Part shown: positions 19,565 through 29,969 of the stretch, in pieces
Layout of the letters: the number at the start of each line of letters is the position of its first letter
Numbering within the stretch: the first letter of the stretch is position 1
Notes under the pieces: model-generated
What the model saw: the letters and a program-made list of their open reading frames with translations, nothing else
Databases searched by the model: none
What the model was told of the DNA's origin: nothing
Position numbers and translations under genes: made by a program
Origin: Zygosaccharomyces rouxii
Lineage: Eukaryota; Ascomycota; Saccharomycetes; Saccharomycetales; Saccharomycetaceae
DNA length: 64,000 nucleotides
Direction: 5' to 3'
NCBI RefSeq assembly: GCF_000026365.1
Contig: NC_012992.1
Span: 1,178,001 to 1,242,000 of the forward strand

Positions 19565-20599
19565 ATGCAATATCAAGTTTTACTCAGTTTATGGTCCTTG
19601 GTAGCTGGACTGTGCATGGCTATTACGAATGACAACTTACTCCAGAGGTCTCGTAAGAGTAGCGATAATATCATAGAGTTGACTGACGGTAACTATCAGA
19701 GGATTTTGGGTACTGGACGTAATGCATGGATAATGGTGTTTCTAACATCATCGTCTCCGCAAATTGGATGTGCAACTTGTATCGAAGCTGCAGATGAGTA
19801 TAAACTATTGGCTAAATCTTGGTTCAAGGATCATCCTGAAGGTGTTTCCACGGCTGGTGAAGAAGAAGCTTCCTTATTTTTTGCCATTTCAGATCTAAAG
19901 GATTCTAAGATTCCTGAAACCTTCTCATTTTATGGTTTGGAACATGTTCCTAAATTCTTCTTATTTGGACCAGGTGGTAATATTCGTGAGTACGAAACTA
20001 TAGAGCTAATGAGTGGTGGCGGCATGGAACGTGTTCTAGGATTGGTGAGTGATATCAAGAAAAGTACCAATATTCCTGATTTCAACATTTATCAACCAAT
20101 GAACTGGTCATTAATTTCCATCGTTGCATTCACTACGTTCTGTATATCTTACATGTTCAAGAGACATTACGAATTAACCACAAAAATTTTATCGATGAGA
20201 CCACTTTGGGCCCTTGTATGGACTTTCTTTACCATTTTGATGCTTGGTGGGTACATGTTTAATTTGATTAGAGGTTCTCAATTGGCAGGTGTCGGTGAAA
20301 ATGGTGATTTGGTGTATTTCCTACCAAACCAGTCTTCGTCTCAATTTAGAATTGAAACCCAAATTACTGGTGTAATTTACAGTGGGTTGGCAGCAGCTGT
20401 TGTTGGACTGGTGTTGGCCGTTCCTAAATTGAAGAGTTATTACAAGGGTACTAGTAAGTCTACCATCGTGGAAGTTGGATCTAGTGTCGTTTTTGCCATC
20501 ATGGTCTACGCATTCTTCGCAGGATTGACATCAATCTATGAAATTAAACAACCAGGCTACCCATACCCATTGACTAAAGTTTCTTCCCTGTTTAAATAG
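19565..20599 (+). CDS. OST3: OST3, thioredoxin-like subunit of oligosaccharyltransferase
   Basis: The first ATG, at 19565, gives 344 residues; an in-frame TTG 18 bases upstream should not be used. Residues 1-19 form a signal peptide. A lumenal thioredoxin-fold domain follows with the redox motif CATC at Cys69-Cys72. Four transmembrane segments end the protein (about 175-195, 210-230, 260-280, 300-325). Ost3 or Ost6 is the oxidoreductase subunit that holds acceptor glycoproteins for the oligosaccharyltransferase in the ER. Length and the position beside SNN1 and a tricalbin gene favour OST3 (YOR085W) over OST6. It is convergent with SNN1, 54 bp apart. Confidence 0.93.
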   Translation: MQYQVLLSLWSLVAGLCMAITNDNLLQRSRKSSDNIIELTDGNYQRILGTGRNAWIMVFLTSSSPQIGCATCIEAADEYKLLAKSWFKDHPEGVSTAGEEEASLFFAISDLKDSKIPETFSFYGLEHVPKFFLFGPGGNIREYETIELMSGGGMERVLGLVSDIKKSTNIPDFNIYQPMNWSLISIVAFTTFCISYMFKRHYELTTKILSMRPLWALVWTFFTILMLGGYMFNLIRGSQLAGVGENGDLVYFLPNQSSSQFRIETQITGVIYSGLAAAVVGLVLAVPKLKSYYKGTSKSTIVEVGSSVVFAIMVYAFFAGLTSIYEIKQPGYPYPLTKVSSLFK

Positions 20600-20653
20600 A
20601 ATGTATACATCCATCTACACGCACATTTAGAGAAATAGAAATAACATCTTTGT

Positions 20654-20971
20654 TTATTCCCTTTGTTCAAGTTTATCACTTCTCAATTTAAGGCTTTGAA
20701 ACCTTGATTTCAAGGAATCTACGCGTTTTCTCAAACTATCCAACCTTTCATTATCATCTTTCCAATTACTTTTATCGTAGAGCAACTGTGTCTCTTCCTT
20801 AAGTGAATTCTTAATTTTCCTTAGCATAAGAATAAGGAGTGCTTGTGATTCTCTCAAATCATTAATCGATTGATATATTCCATCTAAATCGTTTGATAGT
20901 AGGGAGTAAACAATCAATTCAGCTGGATGTACTACATTAGATTCAGTGTTGCCACTTTCATGCCTTTGCAT
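20654..20971 (-). CDS. SNN1: SNN1, BLOC-1 complex subunit
   Basis: A small 105-residue protein with a coiled-coil profile: hydrophobic residues at heptad spacing through SLRKRVDSLKSRFQSLKLRSDKLEQ at the C-terminus and the segment DLDGIYQSINDLRESQALL earlier. S. cerevisiae Snn1 (102 residues) is part of the endosomal BLOC-1 complex that controls Rab5-type GTPases. The identification rests on size, the coiled-coil nature and exact synteny (YNL086W between MKT1/OST3 and the tricalbin). Confidence 0.85.
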   Translation of the reverse strand: MQRHESGNTESNVVHPAELIVYSLLSNDLDGIYQSINDLRESQALLILMLRKIKNSLKEETQLLYDKSNWKDDNERLDSLRKRVDSLKSRFQSLKLRSDKLEQRE

Positions 20972-21454
20972 TGATCTCTTTGTATATCACTTGCTCAAAC
21001 TTCGTAAGAACCTGAAGTTGGATTTATTAGAAATAACGATGGCATACTTAAAGTCCGTATTCTAAACACAATGTAAAAAAAAAGCTAAAAAGGAAAGAAT
21101 AGAAGAAATTATGAAAAGTCTTGGTATCAAAAATTTGACCTCAGGCACAGCATTAAAAAAACCTCAGGTCACATATTGGTTCATTTTATCACCAAACATG
21201 GCTTTGCCAATTTTACCAATAGTGCCAAATCCACCGTTGACGAGACACTTGCATCGACTTTAAATCCACCACCAGTACCTTTAGAAGCGAGATCACTCAC
21301 TTTTTTTCCAGGTTTACGAACGGTATTAGTATATCGGGGGACAAATTTAAAAGGAAAGTAGGAAATACCACCATCTTCACCAACAATAGGTAAATCGGTT
21401 GGGATTCCAGGATCAATCTTAGATAATGGAGCCACTGCTCTACCTAACAAATCA
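20972..21454. other. SNN1 upstream region and decayed tricalbin tail copy
   Basis: The first 175 bp is the likely SNN1 promoter. From 21148 onwards the sequence is a degenerate copy of the last 320 bp of the adjacent tricalbin gene. No independent gene was seen. Confidence 0.6.
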
Positions 21455-21462
21455 TCATAGCA
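21148..21462 (-). pseudogene. Partial tandem copy of the tricalbin 3' end
   Basis: Read on the minus strand, this 315-bp unit encodes a peptide closely similar to the tricalbin C-terminus: DDLLGRAVAPLSKIDP, LPIVGEDGG, KFVPRYTNTV, GTGGGFKVDASV. Relative to the parent (21463-21783) it has a 7-bp junction insert, 6-bp and 9-bp deletions, and a 2-bp insertion after the ASV codons. The 2-bp insertion moves the rest (NGGFGTIGKIGKAMFGDK) into another frame. The parent stop (21455-21457) lies just before it and the copy is one base out of the parent frame, so it should not be translated as part of the tricalbin. Confidence 0.8.
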
Positions 21463-24400
21463 CAGCATTATAAACACCTTGTGCCACATAGTGATTCTTT
21501 TTACCGCCAAACATAGTTTTACCAAGTTTACCAATGGTGCCAAATCCTCCGTTGACGACACTCGCACCGACTTTAAATCCACCACCAATCCCTTTAGTAG
21601 CAAGATCACCCACTTTCTTTTCAGGTCTATGAACGGTATTGGTATAACGGGGAGCAAATTTGAAAGATAAGTGCAATATACCACCATCACCACCATCTTC
21701 ACTAACAATAGGTAGATCCAAATCGGCAGGGTTTTCAGGATCAATCTTAGACAATGAAACCACTGCTCTACCTATCAAATCATCAGCATTACCTGCATCC
21801 CAATCCATAACAGCAATACGCAAGTAGTCATTGACACGGTTATGAATTTCAAAAGTTGCTGTCTCATCCCATGTAGGATTCAAAGTCTTATTAATACGTT
21901 TGGTTTTAAAGATTGGACTCTTGTCATCGTTGAGGAAGAATTTTAAGAATGGATCAGATAGACCGTTTCTATCTGCTGATATCAAATTCTCAGCAGCCTT
22001 TGCGGTAACTGTCAAGTCACCACTGTTGGTAATCAAATCTGCTTGTGGTAATCTAGAGACTGCAACTGGGAACCAAGAAACTTGTAACATCAATTTGGCA
22101 CTACCTTCACCTGATAAAGTCAAAATAGATGGCTTGTAATAACAGTTTTTCACCAATTCAATGGTTGGAATAGTAACTTCACAGATACATGGTTGTGCCT
22201 TGTTATTGTCCTTATTCTTTACGACTCTAAACGTGGTAATAGAATATTCTAGTTCCTTAACCATAACATCACCGGTCCAACCGGTCTGCACAGTCCTTGT
22301 AGGAATCTTTGGACTCACCAATCTTGCATGTCCACTAGAATCGAAGAAAGTTTGCACGAACGCACCAATTTGAGACAACTCACCATCAAGAACGGTGACG
22401 GAAAAGACACCTGAATTGTATTGTAACAATTCTTCCAACTCCAATTTCATCTTGTTAGAATACACTGTCTTAATATCGCTGATCTGGGCAAACTCCTCGT
22501 CCATTTTATTTTGTTCTTCTTCAGTAATAGTCTTATCCTTCATTTCTTCCTGGCGTTTCTGTAGATCTTCACCCTTTTGACGACTTTCATCGATTTCTTG
22601 CATTTCATCAAGGGTCAAGATTGGTAAACATGGGTAAAAGGCCATGTAATAGGTAACAGCACCTTTCATACCTTTCTTTGTCACTAAACGACCAGTTCTT
22701 GGATTATCATCAACATGTTCAACATAACGGTCATCTTCTCCCTTATGGAACATATCGTCGATTTTAACATCAAATTTACCCACAGAACGATCTGAACCCA
22801 CAGTTTCCACATCCATAACTTCAATAGATAACTTTTGATTAGGGGAGGTAACAGCCACATATATAGATTGGTTCCAAATAGGATTCAAAGTGTTTGGAAT
22901 TTCATTAGTTCTCTCCTTAAAGCTTTCATTCAACAAAACTCTAGCGTAAGGGTCAATCTTACCAACCTTTTCCAAGTTCTTCAAATCTTCTGCCTTGTTC
23001 AAGAAAACTCTGATTACACCAATAGGTGGTGTATAAGCAACAGCACTGGAACCAATGTCAAGACCCACTGGTTTCCAAATTGCGCCAACTTTAATCTGAG
23101 CCTTACCATCGGCCGTAGGTAACTGTTTCTTACCAATATGTGTCCTGTCGATCATGTCATTCAAAGATTGAATCACAGTGGCCAGGGTTTCACCCTTAGG
23201 ATTCTTGACCACCATCTTATACCTTGACTTACGACGGTCTGTGATGACGTTTTCGTGTTCTTGATTCCATTGAATGACTTGTTTTCCCGAACCTTGCGGC
23301 GTCGTGAAAATCAACTTCGAGTTAAAATACAATTCCACATACGCACTAACGTTTTCATGAGGTTCACCAAGACCCTCAATCTCTTCAATGGTAATCTTAG
23401 CAACACCTGTATTATACTCTGGTGGCTCTTCAACTGTACCATCAGGCATTTTCTTGGAGCCAACGACAGGGAAGAAGCTCAAATCAAAGTTAAAGGAACC
23501 AGCAGGCTTGAAATTTCTCAAGAAATTGCAAGACAAGTCTCTCTGGTGGTTTTGATATTGCAGGGAACTCAAGTTGTACTCTGCTCTACCCACAGCCTTG
23601 TCTTTCAATTTTTCACGTTCGTTCATTGCTGTAATAGCCAATGGCTCTGTAAATGAACTCAATAGCACATATTTGACCTCGTTCCAGACAGGATCCAAAG
23701 TATCTTTGCAAGCCTTAGTTCTAGCGACACTAGTACCAGATAGCTCAAAGTTGACGTAAGGGTTAAAAGATTGGTTAATGAAACTATCACCCTTCTTGAT
23801 ATCCTTAGCATTCTTGATGACAATCTTGAGAACACCAATGGCACCTGTGGCACCAGAAAGCAATTGTGGAACGTTAAGTTGAAATGAAAATGGTGGCAGT
23901 AACAGAGGACCAACATAGATTTGGATCAATTTTTTCACAGCGGGCCATAACAAGGGAATGTTCATAATTTCACTATTAAAGATAAAATCACCAAAGGGAC
24001 GTGCAATGAAATCAATATCAGGTATTTCTAGCAACTGGATGTTAATGGTGTCCACATGTGGGAAAGGCGTCATCAATTTAAATCTAATTCTGGTCTTGAC
24101 ATGGAATGAAGTACTAGAGACATAGAAAGGAATTCTTATACCAAAAGCAACCAACTTAATAACCAATTTTTGATTCACATAGTTCCTAACCTGTTTAGCA
24201 TTCATATCAGACAAGTCATGAGGTGTAAAAGCCACATCCCAATCCATAACCACAATATCAGAATCAGTGTTTTGGTAAGTCTTAACATGTTCAATTCTAG
24301 GTGGTTTCACACCCAGTGTAAATTGATCAATCCATAAAGCACTAATGAAGGATGGAATTGATGGGTTAGAAGCTAAAATTGGGTTAACGTTTTGGACAAC

Positions 24401-25000
24401 CATTTGAGATATACCTGGTTCCAAACGAGGCCAATACTTGTCCAAGAAATTGTTCATCCATTCCATAGACTCGTAGTCATCTTCAATCTTTTGCACAGTG
24501 AGCTCTCTTTGCACTTTATCTCTAATGAGAGATCTGGACTTCTTAACAGAAGTTCTGTAATAAAACGATGAACCTAGGGCAACAAAGAATACAGATGCTA
24601 AGGAGAATCCCAACCAACCAATAAAGAAGGACAAAAATGCTGCCAAAAACAATATACCCAATGAATGGAACCAATCCCCGTAGGCTACATCAGGCAAAAC
24701 ATTGTCCAAAAAGGTTTCTTTATTTAAATCAATCATTTCATCCTCAGCGGTCAAAGTATCACTTTCTTGCCAGCCCCCAATTTGTTTCCAACCAACGTAG
24801 GAAGCCTCTTTGGGCTCTCTTACCACTTCATCATTGGTAACATTCTCCTTTGCTCTATCCTCGGAGATGGTCTTACTAGATTTTCCTTCAGAATCGTTTT
24901 GCAAACCCTCAGGAGTGAATTGATCCTCTGGCTTACCAGAGGATTGCTTCTGCTGCTGGGGCTTGCCGTTAACTGCTTTACTTTCTGCAGTAGTAGCCAT
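21455..25000 (-). CDS. TCB1: Tricalbin (TCB1/TCB2 ancestor), ER-plasma membrane tether
   Basis: The ATG at 24998-25000 gives 1181 residues; a GTG three codons upstream is not the start. A hydrophobic hairpin at about residues 112-148 anchors it in the ER. An SMP lipid-transfer domain follows (about 175-375), then several C2 domains, recognisable by GDSFINQSFNPYVNFEL near 400, VGKIDPYARVLLNE near 665 and NGLSDPFLKFFLN near 1005. Tricalbins tether cortical ER to the plasma membrane and bind lipids in a Ca2+-dependent way. The single gene corresponds to the TCB1 (YOR086C)/TCB2 (YNL087W) pair. Just past the stop lies a damaged repeat of the gene's own last 320 bp. Confidence 0.95.
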   Translation of the reverse strand: MATTAESKAVNGKPQQQKQSSGKPEDQFTPEGLQNDSEGKSSKTISEDRAKENVTNDEVVREPKEASYVGWKQIGGWQESDTLTAEDEMIDLNKETFLDNVLPDVAYGDWFHSLGILFLAAFLSFFIGWLGFSLASVFFVALGSSFYYRTSVKKSRSLIRDKVQRELTVQKIEDDYESMEWMNNFLDKYWPRLEPGISQMVVQNVNPILASNPSIPSFISALWIDQFTLGVKPPRIEHVKTYQNTDSDIVVMDWDVAFTPHDLSDMNAKQVRNYVNQKLVIKLVAFGIRIPFYVSSTSFHVKTRIRFKLMTPFPHVDTINIQLLEIPDIDFIARPFGDFIFNSEIMNIPLLWPAVKKLIQIYVGPLLLPPFSFQLNVPQLLSGATGAIGVLKIVIKNAKDIKKGDSFINQSFNPYVNFELSGTSVARTKACKDTLDPVWNEVKYVLLSSFTEPLAITAMNEREKLKDKAVGRAEYNLSSLQYQNHQRDLSCNFLRNFKPAGSFNFDLSFFPVVGSKKMPDGTVEEPPEYNTGVAKITIEEIEGLGEPHENVSAYVELYFNSKLIFTTPQGSGKQVIQWNQEHENVITDRRKSRYKMVVKNPKGETLATVIQSLNDMIDRTHIGKKQLPTADGKAQIKVGAIWKPVGLDIGSSAVAYTPPIGVIRVFLNKAEDLKNLEKVGKIDPYARVLLNESFKERTNEIPNTLNPIWNQSIYVAVTSPNQKLSIEVMDVETVGSDRSVGKFDVKIDDMFHKGEDDRYVEHVDDNPRTGRLVTKKGMKGAVTYYMAFYPCLPILTLDEMQEIDESRQKGEDLQKRQEEMKDKTITEEEQNKMDEEFAQISDIKTVYSNKMKLELEELLQYNSGVFSVTVLDGELSQIGAFVQTFFDSSGHARLVSPKIPTRTVQTGWTGDVMVKELEYSITTFRVVKNKDNNKAQPCICEVTIPTIELVKNCYYKPSILTLSGEGSAKLMLQVSWFPVAVSRLPQADLITNSGDLTVTAKAAENLISADRNGLSDPFLKFFLNDDKSPIFKTKRINKTLNPTWDETATFEIHNRVNDYLRIAVMDWDAGNADDLIGRAVVSLSKIDPENPADLDLPIVSEDGGDGGILHLSFKFAPRYTNTVHRPEKKVGDLATKGIGGGFKVGASVVNGGFGTIGKLGKTMFGGKKNHYVAQGVYNAVL

Positions 25001-25356
25001 ATGATCCACGTTGTCCTATAGCTCAATACAACTTGCAAATAAACCTTGTTTTGGTTATACAAAGCAGCGGGAAAAGAATCAATTTTAATCCGCCAGAAAA
25101 GCTCTTTTCTTCTTGAGAAAACTAAATTAAATATCTAACTAATAGAAACGCGAGATCCCTCTGACAAAACAGCTTTAAAGCTAATCACTTCTTTGTATTT
25201 CTTATTAGAAGAGTTGATAATGCATAGCAGGGGACTTCGCGTTCGTTCTTTATTTTTCATTTGTTTGGTCCTACAGCCTTGTAGAAGAATAGCAAGAAAA
25301 ACAATGGTAGGTAAACATCATGTGACAAACGCCTATCAAATCAATTAATCATTTAT
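25001..25356. promoter_or_regulatory. Tricalbin promoter and TOP2 3' region
   Basis: This 356-bp gap lies between tandem genes on the minus strand. It contains a CATGTGAC E-box-like site near 25319-25326 and is otherwise unremarkable. Confidence 0.3.
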
Positions 25357-28300
25357 CTACTCGTCATCATCATCTTCGTTATATGATTGATCCTCTTCAC
25401 TGGCGCCATCATCTTCAACTTCATCACCATCAGCATTTTCCTCCGGGGCCTGCTCTTCGTTATCGTCAAAGCTGTCATCTGAAAGATCAATGACTTCCTG
25501 GTACGACTTCTTAGAGGCAGCGGCGGCTCTCGAAGGCCTATTCCTCATGGATCTCTGAGGTACTGCAACTGGTTCATCATCTTCATCTACATCACTGGCA
25601 GAGGATTCCGACTCTTGTTTCGCTGGCGGAGACTTACGCTTAGTCCTAGCAGCAGTGGATTTTACTGTTGACTTAGGCTCAGGTTTTTTATCATCATTAT
25701 CTTCAGTCTTGATGACGCTTGGAGATTTGGCTCTACCATTTGGTTTGGCATCATTAGGTGAATCAAATGCAGCAGATAGTTTCTTAAATTTACTGGAAAA
25801 AGCACTGATTCCTTCTGGTTCTTCTTCCTTAGGTTCTGTCTTGACGGTTGCGGGAGGTGAGTTGGATTTTTTGGAGTCAGACTCCTCAGAACTTGGCGGC
25901 AGAGGTGCTTCTGATTCGCTTTTAACCTTCGAGGGACGTTTCGTTTTAGGAGCAGCTATAGCCTTAGGTTCAAGCAAGAACCTTTCAAAATTCTCAGTTT
26001 CCTCTTCTTTCACTTTTTTTGGTGTCTTCTTTGTAGTCTTGGCCTTCTTACTACCTGGATTGTATTCATTGTCATCTTGATCAGCCTTTCTCTTCCTTTT
26101 CCCCTTGCCTTTGGTGGCGGCTCCCGGGATCTCACCGTTACGTGCTTCCTCATCTTCAGCCATGAATTTATCGTAAGCAGTAACAAACTCGTCCAAGTCC
26201 ATAGACCACAGATCTTTTGCAGAGTATTGAAGTAAAGTTTCTAATTCCACCTGTCTATCTTGCTTTTGCTTGAGTAATTTCTCATACCTTTCTCTGGTCA
26301 ATGCCCAAATCTTCATACCTAACAAATACTCAAAGGACCCGTACACTTCCTCCGGACCATTAATCACACCTTCAACTTCTTCTTCATCTTCTCCTTTTTC
26401 TCCCTCTTCCTCTTCCGTATCTTTCTCACTAATCTTCATGTAAGATGGTTTACCTTCTTTGTTAAATCTAGGGAAACCTTTCTCCTCCAAATCCGCAATG
26501 ATCTGCTTGCGAGGTCTGTTAGTGATTGACATTTCACCTTCTATAATCAATTTAATGAATTTAATTTGAAAAGACAACTTTTCCACTTCCCACTGTAATC
26601 TTTCACTCATGTAATCCTTTCTCTTTTGATAATATTCCAATCTGACATAATAGAATTCTGTTAAAATTTCAGACACATTTTCATACTTCTTAATCTTACC
26701 ATGAGGATCAAATGCCACCATATTGTTCAGACTAATTGTAGAGATCAACTTGAACCTCTCATAAAAACCCATTACTCGTGTCTTATCCATTTCTTCTTGA
26801 GTAAGTCTTACTACGAATCTAATACCGTTACCGTGTTGTTCTTCCAAATCCTTAATCCAAGGTTTCATCTTGTCGTTACCACCAAGACCCAATAACAGGT
26901 GCTCTTTCAAAGTTGAAGTCCACATCCTAGCAGGCAATTCTGTGATTTCAAGAGCACATGGTCCTGTCTGCTCAATTCTACCATAAACTCTGTAACGCTG
27001 AGGACCAATCTTTTCGATCGTACCAGTCCAACCTCTGAACCAAGGATGCATCTCTTCCAATTCCTCACCATTCATCAAATGACGCAAATTTCTAACAATG
27101 TCAAGAGGATTAAAGGGTGGTATATTAGTGCTCCAACCTGTACCTATACCCTCACCACCGTTAATCAATAACATGGGTAAAATTGGAAGATACCATTCAG
27201 GCTCTACCGTATTTTCATCTTCTTGTAGGTAATTGTACAATGGGTCATCGAAGGGATGGAATATCTTTCTGGTAATCTTTGTTAATTCCGTGCTGATATA
27301 TCTTGGAGCGGCGGCGTCTTTACCACCTGTAGCCCTAGTACCAAAGGAACCAATCGGATTTAGCACATAAATGTTATTAGAGCCCACAAAACTTTGTGCC
27401 AGACCAATGATAGTTTGCGCTAGCGAATCAGGTCCATGATGATAATCGGTCTGTTCTGCGACATAGTTCGCCAGTGTTGAGATTTTAATTTCTGATGTGA
27501 TATTTCTTTTGAAAGACCCATAAATAACTTTCCTCTGACCAGGTTTAAAGCCATCCAGAACGTTGGGTATAGACCTAATGTTATCTGCTAGAGAAAAAAG
27601 AATCAATTCTTTGTTGATAAAATCACTAATAGGAATTTCTGTCAGCCTAGGATCTAGCACTGTCCCCGGTTCATATTGCCTTAACCATTCCTTACGATCA
27701 TCTGCCTTTTTCTTGGAAAACGCAAGATCGATCAAATCTTGTTCACCTTCTTGTAATGCGTGAAATCTTTTCAAATGTCTATCTAGATCAGAGAAGTATT
27801 GACGAGCTTCTTGGCCTGACGAAGTACCCAAACCCTTGTAATACTTTTGTTTCCATTTATATCTATGAGATTCTTCATCTCTCCATTTCTCATAATCAGG
27901 CATGTTGTAGAAAGAGATAACTTCACGTCTTGGCTTTGTGATTGTCACTTTAACAATTGGAGTAATGAATTCCACCAAAAACCCCGGGATGTTAAGAAGA
28001 CCAGGAAATGAGCTGTCGAGGAAATTTATAATCAAACCTTTAATATGAGATCCATCATGATCTTGATCAGTCATAATCATTAAATGACCATATCTCAACG
28101 TTTTAGTATCCTCATATCTTTTCCGATGCTGTAACCCCATAATCTTTTTAATTGCTTGAATTTCGGCATTCTTTTGGATTTGGTCCACAGTAGCCTCTCT
28201 GACATTAAGCATTTTACCGCGCAGAGGATAACAACCGTAATAATCTCTACCAACCACAGCTAAACCTGCTACTGCCAAAGACAAGGCAGAGTCACCTTCT

Positions 28301-29640
28301 GTTAAAACCAACGTACACTTATGACCTTCTCTAGTACCTGCCTTATTAGCATCTTCTAGCTTAGGGTAATCAGTAATTCTATTTTTACGTGTACCATCTG
28401 ACTTTTTCAAAGTGGCATGTGCATTTTCTGTAGCTAAGTCCAGAATCTTAGCCTCTAATCCAGACTTCATTATCTTTTTGATAAACTCAGGACTTATTTC
28501 ACATTGAGATCCAAAATCTTTGACTCTGGTGGTTAATTGTTCCTTGGTTTGTGACGAGAATGCCGGATTTTCAACCAAACAGTTAATGAACAAAAACATC
28601 AAGTTCTTTACCTGGTGAGCCTTGACAGTTTTTTTTTGCTTCCTTAACATTTCTGTAATTTTCCTTACAATTTGATCACTTATATAGTTGACGTGTGTAC
28701 CACCTGTAGTCGTTGCAATGGAATTGACAAAAGAAATCTGTTGAAATGACATATCTGAGGTTGCCAGTGCAATTTCCCAGCAATCATTAACCCTTTCATA
28801 AAGAATTGGCGGACTTTTACCATCACTGCCTTCAGGAGCCAATCCTTCAGCAATTCGTTTCCTCTCTAAAGATTTAGTATAAAGTTCCACGTAGTTCTTG
28901 AAAGTTTTAATCTTCAGCGATTTACCATTCAAATAAACGTTGATATCACGAACGGAACCGTTAACATCATACACACGACGGCGCATAACACCCAAGGTAT
29001 CATTATCTAGGGTTTCCATATTGAACCTTTTCAGATCAGGTTTAAAACTAATCTTGGTATATGAGGGACCTTTTTTATAAGACGTTATCTTGGGAGGATG
29101 ACAGACCCCCATATTATTTTCCCATCTCTGAACGTATTTATTACCACTTCCAGGATCAGCTGTTTCTACAATAAATTCCACAGAAAATATATTACAAAGT
29201 TTAGCACCAAACCCGTTTCTACCACCAGTAACTTTCTTTTCATCATCATCATAATTAGAAGAAGTTAAAAGATGACCAAAAATTAATTCGGGAATATAAA
29301 TGTTTTCTTTATTATGAATTTCAATGGGTATACCTTTACCATCATTTTTAACATCTATCGAATTAGCTTCAGAATCAATATTAACTTCAATTTTTTTCAT
29401 TGATGGATCACGCACTTTATTATCAGCAGCATTAACTAAAATTTCGTCAAAAATTTTGAAAAGACCAGGCACGATACTAACTTCCTTCTCTACCATAGAA
29501 TCACTTTCCTCATCATAGATCCATTGATGTGATTCTTGTACTTCCACCGATCCAATATAGGTATCAGGTCTCTTTAGAATATGCTCTAACTGAGTGATCT
29601 TCTGATACCTCTCAGAGGCAGATTTATTATCCACAGTCAT
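25357..29640 (-). CDS. TOP2: TOP2, DNA topoisomerase II
   Basis: This 1427-residue type IIA topoisomerase is one residue shorter than I recall for S. cerevisiae Top2. It has the GHKL ATPase (EILVNAADNK, GRNGFGAKL), the TOPRIM metal site (EGDSALSLA, and DQDHDGSHIKGL), and the breakage-reunion domain with catalytic Tyr781 in APRYISTEL (codon 27298-27300). The C-terminal 220 residues are acidic, Lys-rich and low complexity, as is usual for the regulatory tail with CK2 and SUMO sites. It passes one DNA duplex through another and is essential for chromosome segregation. Upstream lies a tRNA-Asn gene. Confidence 0.98.
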   Translation of the reverse strand: MTVDNKSASERYQKITQLEHILKRPDTYIGSVEVQESHQWIYDEESDSMVEKEVSIVPGLFKIFDEILVNAADNKVRDPSMKKIEVNIDSEANSIDVKNDGKGIPIEIHNKENIYIPELIFGHLLTSSNYDDDEKKVTGGRNGFGAKLCNIFSVEFIVETADPGSGNKYVQRWENNMGVCHPPKITSYKKGPSYTKISFKPDLKRFNMETLDNDTLGVMRRRVYDVNGSVRDINVYLNGKSLKIKTFKNYVELYTKSLERKRIAEGLAPEGSDGKSPPILYERVNDCWEIALATSDMSFQQISFVNSIATTTGGTHVNYISDQIVRKITEMLRKQKKTVKAHQVKNLMFLFINCLVENPAFSSQTKEQLTTRVKDFGSQCEISPEFIKKIMKSGLEAKILDLATENAHATLKKSDGTRKNRITDYPKLEDANKAGTREGHKCTLVLTEGDSALSLAVAGLAVVGRDYYGCYPLRGKMLNVREATVDQIQKNAEIQAIKKIMGLQHRKRYEDTKTLRYGHLMIMTDQDHDGSHIKGLIINFLDSSFPGLLNIPGFLVEFITPIVKVTITKPRREVISFYNMPDYEKWRDEESHRYKWKQKYYKGLGTSSGQEARQYFSDLDRHLKRFHALQEGEQDLIDLAFSKKKADDRKEWLRQYEPGTVLDPRLTEIPISDFINKELILFSLADNIRSIPNVLDGFKPGQRKVIYGSFKRNITSEIKISTLANYVAEQTDYHHGPDSLAQTIIGLAQSFVGSNNIYVLNPIGSFGTRATGGKDAAAPRYISTELTKITRKIFHPFDDPLYNYLQEDENTVEPEWYLPILPMLLINGGEGIGTGWSTNIPPFNPLDIVRNLRHLMNGEELEEMHPWFRGWTGTIEKIGPQRYRVYGRIEQTGPCALEITELPARMWTSTLKEHLLLGLGGNDKMKPWIKDLEEQHGNGIRFVVRLTQEEMDKTRVMGFYERFKLISTISLNNMVAFDPHGKIKKYENVSEILTEFYYVRLEYYQKRKDYMSERLQWEVEKLSFQIKFIKLIIEGEMSITNRPRKQIIADLEEKGFPRFNKEGKPSYMKISEKDTEEEEGEKGEDEEEVEGVINGPEEVYGSFEYLLGMKIWALTRERYEKLLKQKQDRQVELETLLQYSAKDLWSMDLDEFVTAYDKFMAEDEEARNGEIPGAATKGKGKRKRKADQDDNEYNPGSKKAKTTKKTPKKVKEEETENFERFLLEPKAIAAPKTKRPSKVKSESEAPLPPSSEESDSKKSNSPPATVKTEPKEEEPEGISAFSSKFKKLSAAFDSPNDAKPNGRAKSPSVIKTEDNDDKKPEPKSTVKSTAARTKRKSPPAKQESESSASDVDEDDEPVAVPQRSMRNRPSRAAAASKKSYQEVIDLSDDSFDDNEEQAPEENADGDEVEDDGASEEDQSYNEDDDDE

Positions 29641-29969
29641 GATGGTCCTACCTGAACTGGCAGAATCCTTTGAAGTTGTTCCTCAAGGTTCTTGAATGCG
29701 ATGAGTAGTTGGTGTTAATGCATTAAAATTTCGATATGATACATCTACGTGTAATACGCGATTATAACAAAATGGTAAACAATCACGTGCATGTAAGAGA
29801 TAAGACTTTACAATATACAAAAAGTGGCGCTCATCGAAGAGAATTGTAAACCAGCATCTTTATGTAGTAAGCTAGTAACTTTTGATCCTAAGAATATTAG
29901 ACAGTAGTCAGCTGATTAAAACCCTGATACTTGTAAGCAACTCTTTTTACTAAAAAACAACAATTAAGA
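29641..29969. promoter_or_regulatory. TOP2 promoter region with an E-box
   Basis: The 329-bp gap between the TOP2 ATG and the tRNA gene contains ATCACGTG at 29782-29789, a match to the Cbf1/CDEI consensus RTCACRTG. No AT-rich CDEII or CDEIII follows, so it is not a centromere. Confidence 0.4.

Noticed and set aside
29782..29789. CDEI-like ATCACGTG as part of a point centromere
   Set aside because: No AT-rich CDEII of about 80-160 bp and no CCGAA-type CDEIII follow; the other E-boxes (30184, 60896) fail in the same way.
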